Source: Armatimonas rosea | GTDB lineage: Bacteria; Armatimonadota; Armatimonadia; Armatimonadales; Armatimonadaceae | Direction of reading: 5' to 3' | Assembly (NCBI RefSeq): GCF_014202505.1 | Contig: NZ_JACHGW010000007.1 | Location: 62,001-126,000, forward strand | DNA length: 64,000 nucleotides | Shown: positions 55,694-62,778 of the stretch, in pieces | Numbering within the stretch: position 1 is the stretch's first letter | Layout of the letters: each line of letters opens with the position of its first letter | Position numbers and translations under genes: made by a program | The notes under the pieces: generated by a model | Told to the model about the DNA's origin: nothing | Database searches by the model: none | What the model saw: the letters and a program-made list of their open reading frames with translations, nothing else

Positions 55694-56932
55694 CTATAAT
55701 GCAATTGACTTGCAAATATCGGCGGGGCAGAACCCTGTCACCTCTACCCGGCTCACGCCTAGAAACTCTGCGAGCTCTCTCAGGCGCATGGCAATAGGCT
55801 CGGCGACTGCCTCAAGTACCACATTCTCCTCTACCATGAGCGAGAGAACCTGAAGCGAACCCGCTTTGGTATCGCGCTTGAGATCGACCCGCCCGACCAG
55901 CTTGCTGTCGTGGAGGATGGGTAGGACGTAGTAGCCCCACTTGCGCTTCTCTGCCGGCACGTAGACCTCCCAGGTGTAGTCAAAGTCAAAGAGCTCCCGG
56001 TTGCGCTGACGGTCGTAGACCAGCGGGTCGAGCGGGGCGAGGAGGATGGCATCGGCATCCCTCCCGTTATCCCTCCAGACATCCCTCCCCCCGGCCCCCT
56101 CCCTTCCCCTGAAACCCACGTTCCGTGGGGGGAAGGGAGGGGGAGTAGGGGGTGGGTTGAACGGGTTTAGCGTGTACCAGGGCTTGACGAGACCCTCGAT
56201 CTCCACTTTGCAGAACGCTGCCTCCCCCAGTGTCGCGAGCTCGTCGCGCTTGGGCCGGAAGAGTGCCTTTGCCTTGAGGCGCTTTCGCACCAGATAGCGC
56301 CGTGCTTCGTCGGGATCAGGGAGCGCTACGCTCGGGGCGTGCCAGGCGGCGAGCTCCGGGGCGACCCGCTCCAGCCGGTCGAAGTAGCGCTCGAAGTTCT
56401 TGCGGTGGGCGATCCCCAGCTTGCCGTGGAGCCAGAGCTTCTCCGCCACTTGCGAGATCACGGTCGAGCGCGTCCCCCAGCCCGAGAGCATGTGGCCAAA
56501 CTCGTTGCCATGCCGGCGGGTTGAGAGCGGCCCAAGGCTGTCGAGCGCCTCCAGAAACGCCGCTGCGACCGGCTCTTCCTCGGGAAACAAGCCCTGCCAG
56601 CGCCCCGGCTCCGCCTGGCGCGCCTGCATTCGCCGCACAAAGTAGGGGTAGTCTTCCCGAGGGAGCGCCGCGAGGTTGGGAAAGTGGATCTCAAAAGCAG
56701 TCGCTGTCGGGCCATAGAGCGTGTCGGCGAGGCTCTGGGGCGTGTAGCCCGCCACCCGAGGCCATAAGATCAGGTCGTGCATGCGTCCGCAGATGGGGAT
56801 CGAGTCCTCCTGCACAAACTCTAGCGCACGAATCGCGCTCTCGGAATCGGGGAGGCTCTGCCAGCTCTCCAGGGCAAAGGCACGGATCAGAAACGCCCGC
56901 GCGTCGGCTTTGGTGATGCGAATGGTCTGCAC
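55694..56932 (-). CDS. YcaQ/AlkX-type DNA glycosylase (HTH_42 family) with a repeat insertion
   Basis: The 412-residue protein matches winged-helix crosslink-repair glycosylases. The N-terminal segment LEFVQEDSIPICGRMHDLIL holds the Q-x-D catalytic motif (QED). It continues WPRVAGYTPQSLADTLYGPT and LPREDYPYFVRRMQ. The C-terminal part is LLAPLDPLVYDRQRNRELFD, EVYVPAEKRKWGYYVLPILH and LVGRVDLKRDT. Between about residues 258 and 293 is a Pro/Gly/Arg-rich insert (NPPPTPPPFPPRNVGFRGRE) encoded by palindromic element E5. The frame stays open. The start is GTG 56932. The enzyme probably unhooks bulky or crosslinked bases. Confidence 0.85.
   Translation of the reverse strand: MQTIRITKADARAFLIRAFALESWQSLPDSESAIRALEFVQEDSIPICGRMHDLILWPRVAGYTPQSLADTLYGPTATAFEIHFPNLAALPREDYPYFVRRMQARQAEPGRWQGLFPEEEPVAAAFLEALDSLGPLSTRRHGNEFGHMLSGWGTRSTVISQVAEKLWLHGKLGIAHRKNFERYFDRLERVAPELAAWHAPSVALPDPDEARRYLVRKRLKAKALFRPKRDELATLGEAAFCKVEIEGLVKPWYTLNPFNPPPTPPPFPPRNVGFRGREGAGGRDVWRDNGRDADAILLAPLDPLVYDRQRNRELFDFDYTWEVYVPAEKRKWGYYVLPILHDSKLVGRVDLKRDTKAGSLQVLSLMVEENVVLEAVAEPIAMRLRELAEFLGVSRVEVTGFCPADICKSIAL
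56083..56155. repeat. GC-rich palindromic element E5 inside the glycosylase gene
   Basis: A 13-bp stem CCCTCCCTTCCCC (56097-56109) / GGGGAAGGGAGGG (56129-56141) with an inner CCCAC/GTGGG. Base composition and Pro/Gly coding differ sharply from the surrounding gene. It resembles elements E1 to E4 in its C-run and G-run palindromic form. Confidence 0.7.
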
Positions 56933-56974
56933 GCCGCACTATTCCACAGCGAACGTGCGTTTTCCTTTTTCTAT

Positions 56975-57106
56975 CGCTCCCATGAACGGGAGCGTCTTGC
57001 TGTCCTCGTGCCTCGGACACAAAGGGCTCCGCCCATCCCGAATATGGCCGAAGGCCTTCGTGTCGGAGCCTGCGACGACAGCAAGACGCCCCGGTCCATC
57101 GGGGCG
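56975..57106. repeat. Nested palindromic intergenic element
   Basis: This element fills most of the 200-base gap between the glycosylase and response regulator genes. A CGCTCCC/GGGAGCG hairpin (56975-56994) is followed by a 13-bp perfect stem GCGTCTTGCTGTC (56992-57004) / GACAGCAAGACGC (57077-57089). Inside lies an imperfect CGGACACAAAGG/CCTTCGTGTCGG arm, and GCCCC/GGGGC (57088-57105) comes last. No coding sequence or tRNA is recognised. The adjacent hairpins share bases, so alternative folds are possible. Confidence 0.75.
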
Positions 57107-57129
57107 ACCTCGTTTGGGAGCGATCCTAA

Positions 57130-57780
57130 CTAGACAAGCCCCTGCCGGGCAGCCAGTAGCGCGGCCTCGGCGCGGGAGTTTACTTCGAGCTTCTCGAAGA
57201 TCTTGGAGATGTGGTTCTTGACAGTCTTCTCCGAGATAAACAGGGAGTCGGCGATCTCTTTGTTGCGCATGCCCTTGCCGATAAAGCTCAGAACTTCGCG
57301 CTCCCGGTCGGTGAGCTGGGCGAAGACAGCGTTATCGGCGGCTTTCTGCACCGTGAGACGGCCAAACTCGGCGAGGATGCGGGTGATGAGAACGGGGTTA
57401 AGCAGAGACTCCCCCCGGGCGACCGCGCGAATGGCGGCGAGCGCGTCCTCGGGCGGGGAGTCTTTGAGGACATAGCCCCGGGCACCCGCCTTGATCGCCG
57501 CAAAGACCTTGTCGTCGTCGCCGTAGATCGTCAGGATCACGACTTGGGTCTCGGGGAGCTCCTTGCGGATGGTCTCCGTCACCTCAATTCCCGTCAGCTT
57601 GGGCATCCCGATATCGGTGAGGAGCACATCGGGCTTCTGGGCGCGGCAGACCGAGAGGGCACGCTCCCCATCGGAGGCGGTCCCGACCACCTGGATGTCC
57701 TCTTCCAGCCCGAGGATCTGCGCGAGGGTCTCGCGGGTCATGGTCTGGTCTTCTGCGATCACAAGGCGAATCTTTTCCAT
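57130..57780 (-). CDS. NarL/LuxR-family response regulator
   Basis: The 216-residue protein has a receiver (IRLVIAEDQTMTRETLAQIL, Asp in VLLTDIGMPKLTG, Lys in GYVLKD). A GerE/LuxR helix-turn-helix follows (QLTDREREVLSFIGKGMRNK, EIADSLFISEKTVKNHISKI). Its usual partner is a HisKA_3 kinase, none of which is next to it. It follows the membrane gene at 57784 by three bases, so it is in an operon with that gene and the NurA-like gene. Confidence 0.95.
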   Translation of the reverse strand: MEKIRLVIAEDQTMTRETLAQILGLEEDIQVVGTASDGERALSVCRAQKPDVLLTDIGMPKLTGIEVTETIRKELPETQVVILTIYGDDDKVFAAIKAGARGYVLKDSPPEDALAAIRAVARGESLLNPVLITRILAEFGRLTVQKAADNAVFAQLTDREREVLSFIGKGMRNKEIADSLFISEKTVKNHISKIFEKLEVNSRAEAALLAARQGLV

Positions 57781-57783
57781 GGT

Positions 57784-58347
57784 TCACTTTCTCAGGGAGC
57801 GCCCGGGAGCGGGCTTGGGAGTGGCGTGATTGGCCGTGGGTTCGGGGGGGCTGACCAAAAACAACAGCGCCGGAACCGCGAGCCAGAGGGGCAGGAGCAG
57901 GAGCAAGAGCGAGCGCAGCAGCCCGAGGGTCTTGAGGTAGAACTCGACCGGCATGACCTCATTGTTGAGCGTGTAGCCCGAGCTGCTGGTGATGCGCTGG
58001 ATCTCTTCCTCCAGGGCGTTGATGTTGCGGTCGGAGCGCTTGATGCTCTCCGAGGCGACCTTGAGCGCTTGCGTCCCGATCAGCGCAGAACAAACAAAGA
58101 GAGACGCCACGACACAGGCAAAGTAGTGCACGCGGGTGTCGGTGCTTGCCAGCGCTCCCGCCGCCCAGAGCGCCGCGACCAGGTTGGCGACCAGAAAGAC
58201 AGTGGCCCCGGCGACGATCAAGCCCACATTGTGGCGCCAGTGGACATGGATCTCAAAGATACGGCGCTCGACACGCTCGACATTGGTATGGTGCGGGAGC
58301 GGGGGATCGTCCTGCGGCGGATCGAACTCGGGTAGGTCAAGGCTCAT
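57784..58347 (-). CDS. Multi-pass membrane protein, 187 aa
   Basis: Four hydrophobic segments are seen: VGLIVAGATVFLVANLVAAL, YFACVVASLFVCSALIGTQA, LLRSLLLLLLPLWLAVPALL and LFLV to the end. The second loop includes a helix SESIKRSDRNINALEEEIQR. It is unrecognised. It stands between the NurA-like gene (6-base gap) and the response regulator (3-base gap). It might be an accessory sensor for the regulator, which has no adjacent kinase; this is inference only. Confidence 0.7.
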   Translation of the reverse strand: MSLDLPEFDPPQDDPPLPHHTNVERVERRIFEIHVHWRHNVGLIVAGATVFLVANLVAALWAAGALASTDTRVHYFACVVASLFVCSALIGTQALKVASESIKRSDRNINALEEEIQRITSSSGYTLNNEVMPVEFYLKTLGLLRSLLLLLLPLWLAVPALLFLVSPPEPTANHATPKPAPGRSLRK

Positions 58348-58353
58348 GGTGTT

Positions 58354-59490
58354 TTACAGCGCCTCCGTCCGGTAGGAGTGGGCCACTAGTGCAACATACT
58401 CCGAAAGTCCTGCATCGGCAAGGTCGTAGTTGACCGCGGTGCGGAGCGCGACTAGTGCATCCCCAACCGACTTGGCCATCCGGTCCGCGACCCACTGCGG
58501 GTAGGGCTCGCGAATCTCGGGGCTGACCACCTGCGCCTTGACCGTGGCAAAGACCTCGGCGAGGCGCTCGGGGCTCTGGGTGATTTCTTTTTTGATCTCC
58601 AGGCGGAAGGCATGGCTCCAGGGCTGCGGCTTGTAGTAGGTGGCAAAGAGGCCATCGGTGCGGACCTGGGAGACCGCCTCGTTGACCGCCTCGCGCACCT
58701 GCTCCCGGACCGCATCGGAGGGGGTGAGCTTCTGAATCTCCTTGGCGATCCAGTTGCGCTTGCTCTTTTGGGTCAGCCCCAGCGGAACGGGCTCGGTGAA
58801 CTCGTCCTCTTTGAGCAGCAGGGTCATGGCCGTGCGGTCGTCGAGCTTGAGCTGCCCCCCGAGCCAGGTCTCGCCGAGGTCGCGCGTGCCATCGTACTTG
58901 ACCACGGCGACAATCTCCGGCTTGAACATCGCGGTGTGGAGCGCATCGGCGGTGGCGTAGTGCTCGAAGTTGTGCGCGAGCTCCTGGCGCAGGCCGTCGT
59001 TGCCGATACTCAGCGCGGCGTTGAGGGAGATCACGGGGGTGAGGTGCGAGCCATCCAGCAGGACAATCCGGTGGGGCGCGGTGTGGAGCAGGGAGAGCTC
59101 TAGGGTTGTCATTACCGCGCGGCAGGTGCTCCCGGTCGCCTCGCCCTCGTGCTGGAGGGTTTTCTGCCAGGCGGCAAAGGGAATATCGGCCCAGATGCCC
59201 TGGCCCCCCAGCCCCTCGACCCCCACCGCAACGGCGAGCGCGGTGTCCATGCCCAGGCCTTTTTCCACAGCGGCTCCGCCGTCGATGGCGCAGCAAGGCT
59301 GGGGCTCGACACAGGGAAGATCGTCGGTGTGGCGGATACGGCCCGCGAGCTGGAGCTGCATGCGGAGCGCCTCACGGCGGGAGTCAACGCTCTCAAAGAG
59401 CTCCCGGACGCCGCCGGCGACCTCGGCGGCTTTTCCTAGAATCTGGCGAACAATCTGGTCGGGGAGGTCGGCACCAATATCGGATGACAT
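58354..59490 (-). CDS. NurA-domain nuclease-like protein, 378 aa
   Basis: The protein fits the NurA 5'-3' nuclease plan. The first acidic site is in PCCAIDGGAAVEKGLGMDTA, then LAVAVGVEGLGGQGIW, then HRIVLLDGSHLTPVISLNAA, with conserved Asp at the same positions as the NurA Mn2+ ligands. Later LKLDDRTAMTLLLKEDEF and a C-terminal helix complete the fold. NurA usually works with the HerA translocase in end resection, but no herA is adjacent. The ATG at 59490 has TACAAT seven bases upstream. The family assignment is from motif order. Confidence 0.65.
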   Translation of the reverse strand: MSSDIGADLPDQIVRQILGKAAEVAGGVRELFESVDSRREALRMQLQLAGRIRHTDDLPCVEPQPCCAIDGGAAVEKGLGMDTALAVAVGVEGLGGQGIWADIPFAAWQKTLQHEGEATGSTCRAVMTTLELSLLHTAPHRIVLLDGSHLTPVISLNAALSIGNDGLRQELAHNFEHYATADALHTAMFKPEIVAVVKYDGTRDLGETWLGGQLKLDDRTAMTLLLKEDEFTEPVPLGLTQKSKRNWIAKEIQKLTPSDAVREQVREAVNEAVSQVRTDGLFATYYKPQPWSHAFRLEIKKEITQSPERLAEVFATVKAQVVSPEIREPYPQWVADRMAKSVGDALVALRTAVNYDLADAGLSEYVALVAHSYRTEAL

Positions 59491-59497
59491 TACGAGG

Positions 59498-59503
59498 ATT
59501 GTA
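59498..59503 (-). promoter_or_regulatory. -10 box TACAAT of the NurA-like gene
   Basis: TACAAT on the minus strand ends seven bases before the ATG at 59490, with no Shine-Dalgarno. Confidence 0.55.
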
Positions 59504-59530
59504 CCTGGTTTGAAAACCATTGCCCGGACA

Positions 59531-59563
59531 ACGAAAGAAGCCCGGACACTCGTTGTCCGGGCT
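59531..59563 (-). terminator. Terminator of cimA
   Basis: A perfect 10-bp stem AGCCCGGACA/TGTCCGGGCT with a five-base loop, followed by TCTTTCGTT on the minus strand. It lies 18 bases after the cimA stop. Confidence 0.75.
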
Positions 59564-59580
59564 GATCCTCGGGCTCTTCG

Positions 59581-61146
59581 CTACGCCTTGAGCAGGCCGT
59601 ACTCAATCGAGTCGACAATCGCTTGCCAGCTAGCCTCGATCAAGTTGGGGCTTACCCCGACGGTCGCCCACATGTGGCCGTGGTGGTCGGTGGACTCGAC
59701 AATCGTGCGGACCTTGGCGGCGGTGCCCTCGCCGGTGGTCACGACGCGCACCTTGTAGTCGGTGAGGGCGATGTCCTTGAGCTGTGGGTAGGCGGGCTCT
59801 AGGGCCTTGCGGAGCGCCAGATCAAGCGCGTTGACCGGGCCATCGCCCTCCGCGACCGCGTTGACCTCCTCGCCATTGACCAGGATCTTGATGGTCGCCT
59901 CGGTGACCGGGACCGTGTCGCAGGCGCGCTTGCCGATAAAGACCCGGAAGGTGACCAGCTCGAAGAAGCGGCGGTAGGTGCCGGTGGCCTTCTTCAGGAG
60001 CAGCTCGAAGCTCGCCTCCGCGGCCTCAAAGGAGTAGCCCTCGTGCTCCATGCTCGTGACTGTTAGCAGGAGCTCCTTGGCGACTGGCGACTTCTTATCC
60101 AGCGCGTAGCCCAGCTCGTTGGCCTTCTGCGCGATACTGGCGCTCCCGGCCTGCTCGCTCACCAGGATGCGGCGCTGGTTGCCCACGGCACTCGGCTCGA
60201 TATGGTCGTAGGCGCGCGGCCACTTGGAGATCGCATCGGCGTGGAGGCCCGCCTTGTGGGTGAAGGCATTGCGCCCGACAAAGGCCGCCTTGGGGTTGGG
60301 CGAGAAGTTGGCGACCTCGTCCACAAAGTGCGAGAGTGCGGTCAGCTCCTCCAGCGCGCCCTCGGGGAGGCAGTCGTAGCCGAGCTTGAGGCGCAGGTTG
60401 GCGATCACGGGTACCAGATTGGCGTTGCCCGTGCGCTCCCCAAAGCCATTGACCGTCCCCTGAACCTGGGTCGCGCCAGCACGCACGGCCGCCAGCGCAT
60501 TGGCCGTCCCACAGTCGCCGTCGTTGTGGGGGTGCATCGCGATCCGGGTCTGGGGGTAGGCCGCGACCAGGGCCGCGATCGTCTCCCCAATCTCATGGGG
60601 AAGGGCACCGCCGTTGGTGTCACAGGGGCAGAGCCAGTCCGCGCCCCCCTCGACCGCGGCGCTCAGACAGGCCCTTGCGTAGGTCTCGTCGTCTTTGAAG
60701 CCATCGAAGAAGTGCTCCCCATCGAAGACCACCTCCTTGCCATGTGCCTTGAGGTAGGCCACGGACTCACGGATCATCGCGAGGTTCTCGTCGAGCGGGA
60801 TGCGCAGGGTCTCGGAGACATGGCGGCTGTGGGTCTTGCCAACAATGGTCACCACGGGGGTCTCGGCCTCCAGTAGGTAGCGCAGGAGAGCGCTCTCCTC
60901 GACCGTCTCACCAGCCTTGCGGGTCATGCCAAACGCGGCGAGCCGGGCGTGCTGGAGCGGCTCGGCCTTGAGGCGGGCAAAGAACTCGGTGTCCTTGGGG
61001 ACCGCGCCGGGCCAGCCGCCCTCGATATAGTCGATCCCAAAGGCATCCAGCCGCCGTGCGATTCGCAGCTTGTCCTCAACGGAAAACGAGACCCCCTCCA
61101 TCTGGGAGCCGTCGCGCAGGGTCGTGTCGTAGATCAGTACTTTCAT
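59581..61146 (-). CDS. cimA: (R)-citramalate synthase
   Basis: The 521-residue enzyme condenses pyruvate and acetyl-CoA to citramalate, the first step of the threonine-independent isoleucine route. The N-terminus VLIYDTTLRDGSQMEGVSFS and DYIEGGWPGAVPKDTEFF are typical of this type. HPHNDGDCGTANALAA and NGFGERTGNANLVPVI hold metal and active-site residues. The C-terminal regulatory domain starts near GTYRRFFELVTFRVFIGKR and carries the LeuA-like dimer fold. The ATG at 61146 has GGAG upstream. Expression is probably controlled by the leader peptide and attenuator just upstream. Confidence 0.93.
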   Translation of the reverse strand: MKVLIYDTTLRDGSQMEGVSFSVEDKLRIARRLDAFGIDYIEGGWPGAVPKDTEFFARLKAEPLQHARLAAFGMTRKAGETVEESALLRYLLEAETPVVTIVGKTHSRHVSETLRIPLDENLAMIRESVAYLKAHGKEVVFDGEHFFDGFKDDETYARACLSAAVEGGADWLCPCDTNGGALPHEIGETIAALVAAYPQTRIAMHPHNDGDCGTANALAAVRAGATQVQGTVNGFGERTGNANLVPVIANLRLKLGYDCLPEGALEELTALSHFVDEVANFSPNPKAAFVGRNAFTHKAGLHADAISKWPRAYDHIEPSAVGNQRRILVSEQAGSASIAQKANELGYALDKKSPVAKELLLTVTSMEHEGYSFEAAEASFELLLKKATGTYRRFFELVTFRVFIGKRACDTVPVTEATIKILVNGEEVNAVAEGDGPVNALDLALRKALEPAYPQLKDIALTDYKVRVVTTGEGTAAKVRTIVESTDHHGHMWATVGVSPNLIEASWQAIVDSIEYGLLKA

Positions 61147-61164
61147 GGTTCTCCAATGTGTTAT

Positions 61165-61243
61165 CGGGCTTAGGCACCAAAACAAAAGCGCCCCCACGCA
61201 AGGAAGGGACGCCTGCTAAGCCCGCTGCGGACGCGACCTTGCG
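61165..61243 (-). promoter_or_regulatory. Attenuator in the cimA leader
   Basis: On the minus strand a terminator stem GCGTCCC/GGGGCGC (61188-61212) is followed by TTTTGTTTT. CGCAAGG (61237-61243) can instead pair with CCTTGCG (61197-61203), which covers the terminator loop and excludes it. A further perfect 9-bp stem CGGGCTTAG/CTAAGCCCG (61216-61224 with 61165-61173) encloses the terminator. The mutually exclusive stems after a leader peptide are those of an attenuator. Confidence 0.65.
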
Positions 61244-61257
61244 CCCGCCCAGCATCC

Positions 61258-61317
61258 CTATCGGTGGGGACGCGGGGTAATCTGTGCGATGCCGCCGCTG
61301 CGGTGGAAGAAGTTCAT
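61258..61317 (-). CDS. Leader peptide of cimA, 19 aa
   Basis: The reading MNFFHRSGGIAQITPRPHR ends at TAG (61258-61260). It starts at the 5' end of the cimA transcript: TATAAC ends eight bases before the ATG. It contains two Ile codons (ATC, ATT). The terminator and antiterminator follow within 15 to 70 bases. Ribosome position on the Ile codons could set the fold of the attenuator, giving isoleucine control of cimA; the control amino acid is inferred. Confidence 0.55.
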   Translation of the reverse strand: MNFFHRSGGIAQITPRPHR

Positions 61318-61325
61318 CTGTGCTT

Positions 61326-61331
61326 GTTATA
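61326..61331 (-). promoter_or_regulatory. -10 box TATAAC of the cimA leader
   Basis: TATAAC ends eight bases before the leader-peptide ATG at 61317, the same spacing as other leaderless genes in the window. Confidence 0.5.
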
Positions 61332-62108
61332 TCACGGCCGGATCGCGCCTGGCGCGTTGTCGGCGCGCCAGCGCTGGATAATGTCCTCCAGCACCAGCCT
61401 GCGAAGAATATCCTCGACCACCTCCGGGTGCTCTTTCCAGAGCTGGTAGACATCGAGGTCTTGCTTCTGGCGCTGGAACTCGGGCGGCAGGGAGTCTTGG
61501 ATCGCGCGCCAGTCAAAGACCAGGTCGATCCCACTGCGCTTGGCTTCGTCGGTGCGGGTGGTCTGTGGGGCGAAGAGGTGGGCCCTGATGTCACGGGAGA
61601 TCAAGATCGAGTACTCGGGAAAGCCCGTAAACGCATACCTACTCTGGGCAGGGTTCCAGTACCAGTGGGCGCTGGGGGCACTGTAGAGCACCCGAACCCG
61701 CACGGGAGTCTTCCCAGGGATGGGCTTCATCGCAATGGCGGCCTGGTGGAGCGCCGCCTCGGGCGTGATGCCGGGCGTGAAGGGGAGGTGCTTGAGAGGG
61801 AGGGGGATGGGGCCATGTCCGCCGGTGCGCCGGCCGACAAAGGGAGTGGGCTCCGGGGTGGGAGGGGGAGTTGGTGCACCCGAGGGCGGCGATTCGGGGG
61901 GGGCGGGGAGTGCGAAGCCGGCCTTGGGGACCAGTACCACCTCGGCGATAGTCGTGTTTGCCAGCGGAACCGCCGCGATAGGGTCATCGGGGGTGACCGG
62001 TGCGCTGTAGTACCCCCAAGCGAGGCACACCACGAGCGCCACCAGACCCACCCCCGTCGCCAGGAGCTGCTTGCGTGTCAGAGGGGCGCTAGCGCCGGAA
62101 CGGGACAT
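61332..62108 (-). CDS. Membrane-anchored protein of a tandem paralogue family (copy 1), 258 aa
   Basis: One N-terminal membrane helix (LLATGVGLVALVVCLAWGYY) is followed by VTPDDPIAAVPLANTTIAEV and a Pro-rich linker (ESPPSGAPTPPPTPEPTPF). A soluble domain ends near LVLEDIIQRWRADNAPGAIR. The same order (helix, ANTTIAEV-type strand, Pro linker, domain, final W-R/K-x-x-N) recurs in the three genes upstream. It has no recognised family. It overlaps the next copy by 20 bases. The central segment YSILISRDIRAHLFAP suggests an alpha/beta domain. Confidence 0.7.
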   Translation of the reverse strand: MSRSGASAPLTRKQLLATGVGLVALVVCLAWGYYSAPVTPDDPIAAVPLANTTIAEVVLVPKAGFALPAPPESPPSGAPTPPPTPEPTPFVGRRTGGHGPIPLPLKHLPFTPGITPEAALHQAAIAMKPIPGKTPVRVRVLYSAPSAHWYWNPAQSRYAFTGFPEYSILISRDIRAHLFAPQTTRTDEAKRSGIDLVFDWRAIQDSLPPEFQRQKQDLDVYQLWKEHPEVVEDILRRLVLEDIIQRWRADNAPGAIRP

Positions 62109-62748
62109 TCCCGGCTTTCCACGTCCGAATCACCTCCGCGAGCATCTGGCGGACGGCGAGGGTCTCCAGGGTCTTGTCCCCGGGCTTGAGGTGCTCGGTG
62201 AGGTCGAAGTCGGGCTCCAGCGGAGCGGCCCCGCCGTTGAGGGAGAGTGTCCGCTGCTTCGCGCCATCGTCGGGGGTGAGCTTGAGCTCAAAGCGCACCA
62301 TCGCCTTGAGGCGGTAGACCTTGGCCTTGTCGTCCCAGTCCCATCGAACCGAGCGCGGGGGAACACTCCAGCTCCCCGCCACCTTCACCGGGTAGGGCTT
62401 GCCCTTGGTCGCCACCCCCGCCGACTCCAGCGTCGCGACCAGATCGTCGGTGACCTTGATCGTGGAGTCGAGCGGCGGGGCCATCACGGCGGGACCACGT
62501 GCACTCACCGGCAGCCCGGGCACGGGAGTGGGCGGCGGCGCGGTCGGTTTCTCCGGCGCCGTTGGGAGAGTGTCCGGGCCGGTGACCTTGAACTCCGTGA
62601 TCGCGGTCTCGTAGAGGGGCTCCTTGCTGAGGTCGGCTTCTGGGAAGGCAGGAGCGCTAAAGAAGCGCCATGCGGCGATTCCGCCTCCCCCGAGCACGAC
62701 GAGGAGAATAATAAGTGCTTGCGCGGTTGTCAGTTTCTTGTTCTTCAT
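62089..62748 (-). CDS. Membrane-anchored paralogue (copy 2), 219 aa
   Basis: The membrane helix is ALIILLVVLGGGGIAAWRFF, then ADLSKEPLYETAITEFKVTG, a Pro-rich linker and a domain with GVATKGKPYPVKVAGSWSVP, VYRLKAMVRFELKLTPDD and a final MLAEVIRTWKAGNVPFRR. This matches the order of copies 1, 3 and 4. The soluble domain pairs an N-terminal helix with a beta strand that carries aromatic and basic residues. The function is unknown; an exported complex of related subunits is possible. Confidence 0.7.
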   Translation of the reverse strand: MKNKKLTTAQALIILLVVLGGGGIAAWRFFSAPAFPEADLSKEPLYETAITEFKVTGPDTLPTAPEKPTAPPPTPVPGLPVSARGPAVMAPPLDSTIKVTDDLVATLESAGVATKGKPYPVKVAGSWSVPPRSVRWDWDDKAKVYRLKAMVRFELKLTPDDGAKQRTLSLNGGAAPLEPDFDLTEHLKPGDKTLETLAVRQMLAEVIRTWKAGNVPFRR

Positions 62749-62778
62749 GATTGTGGTCAGGGTACCTGAAAACGATGC

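Noticed and set aside
57211-58335. 374-codon plus-strand frame over the response regulator and membrane genes
   Set aside because: It lies antisense to two well-supported genes and has no recognisable domain.
61147-61331. T-box riboswitch in the cimA leader
   Set aside because: No AGGGUGGNACCGCG-type T-box sequence is present; a leader peptide with competing stems fits better.
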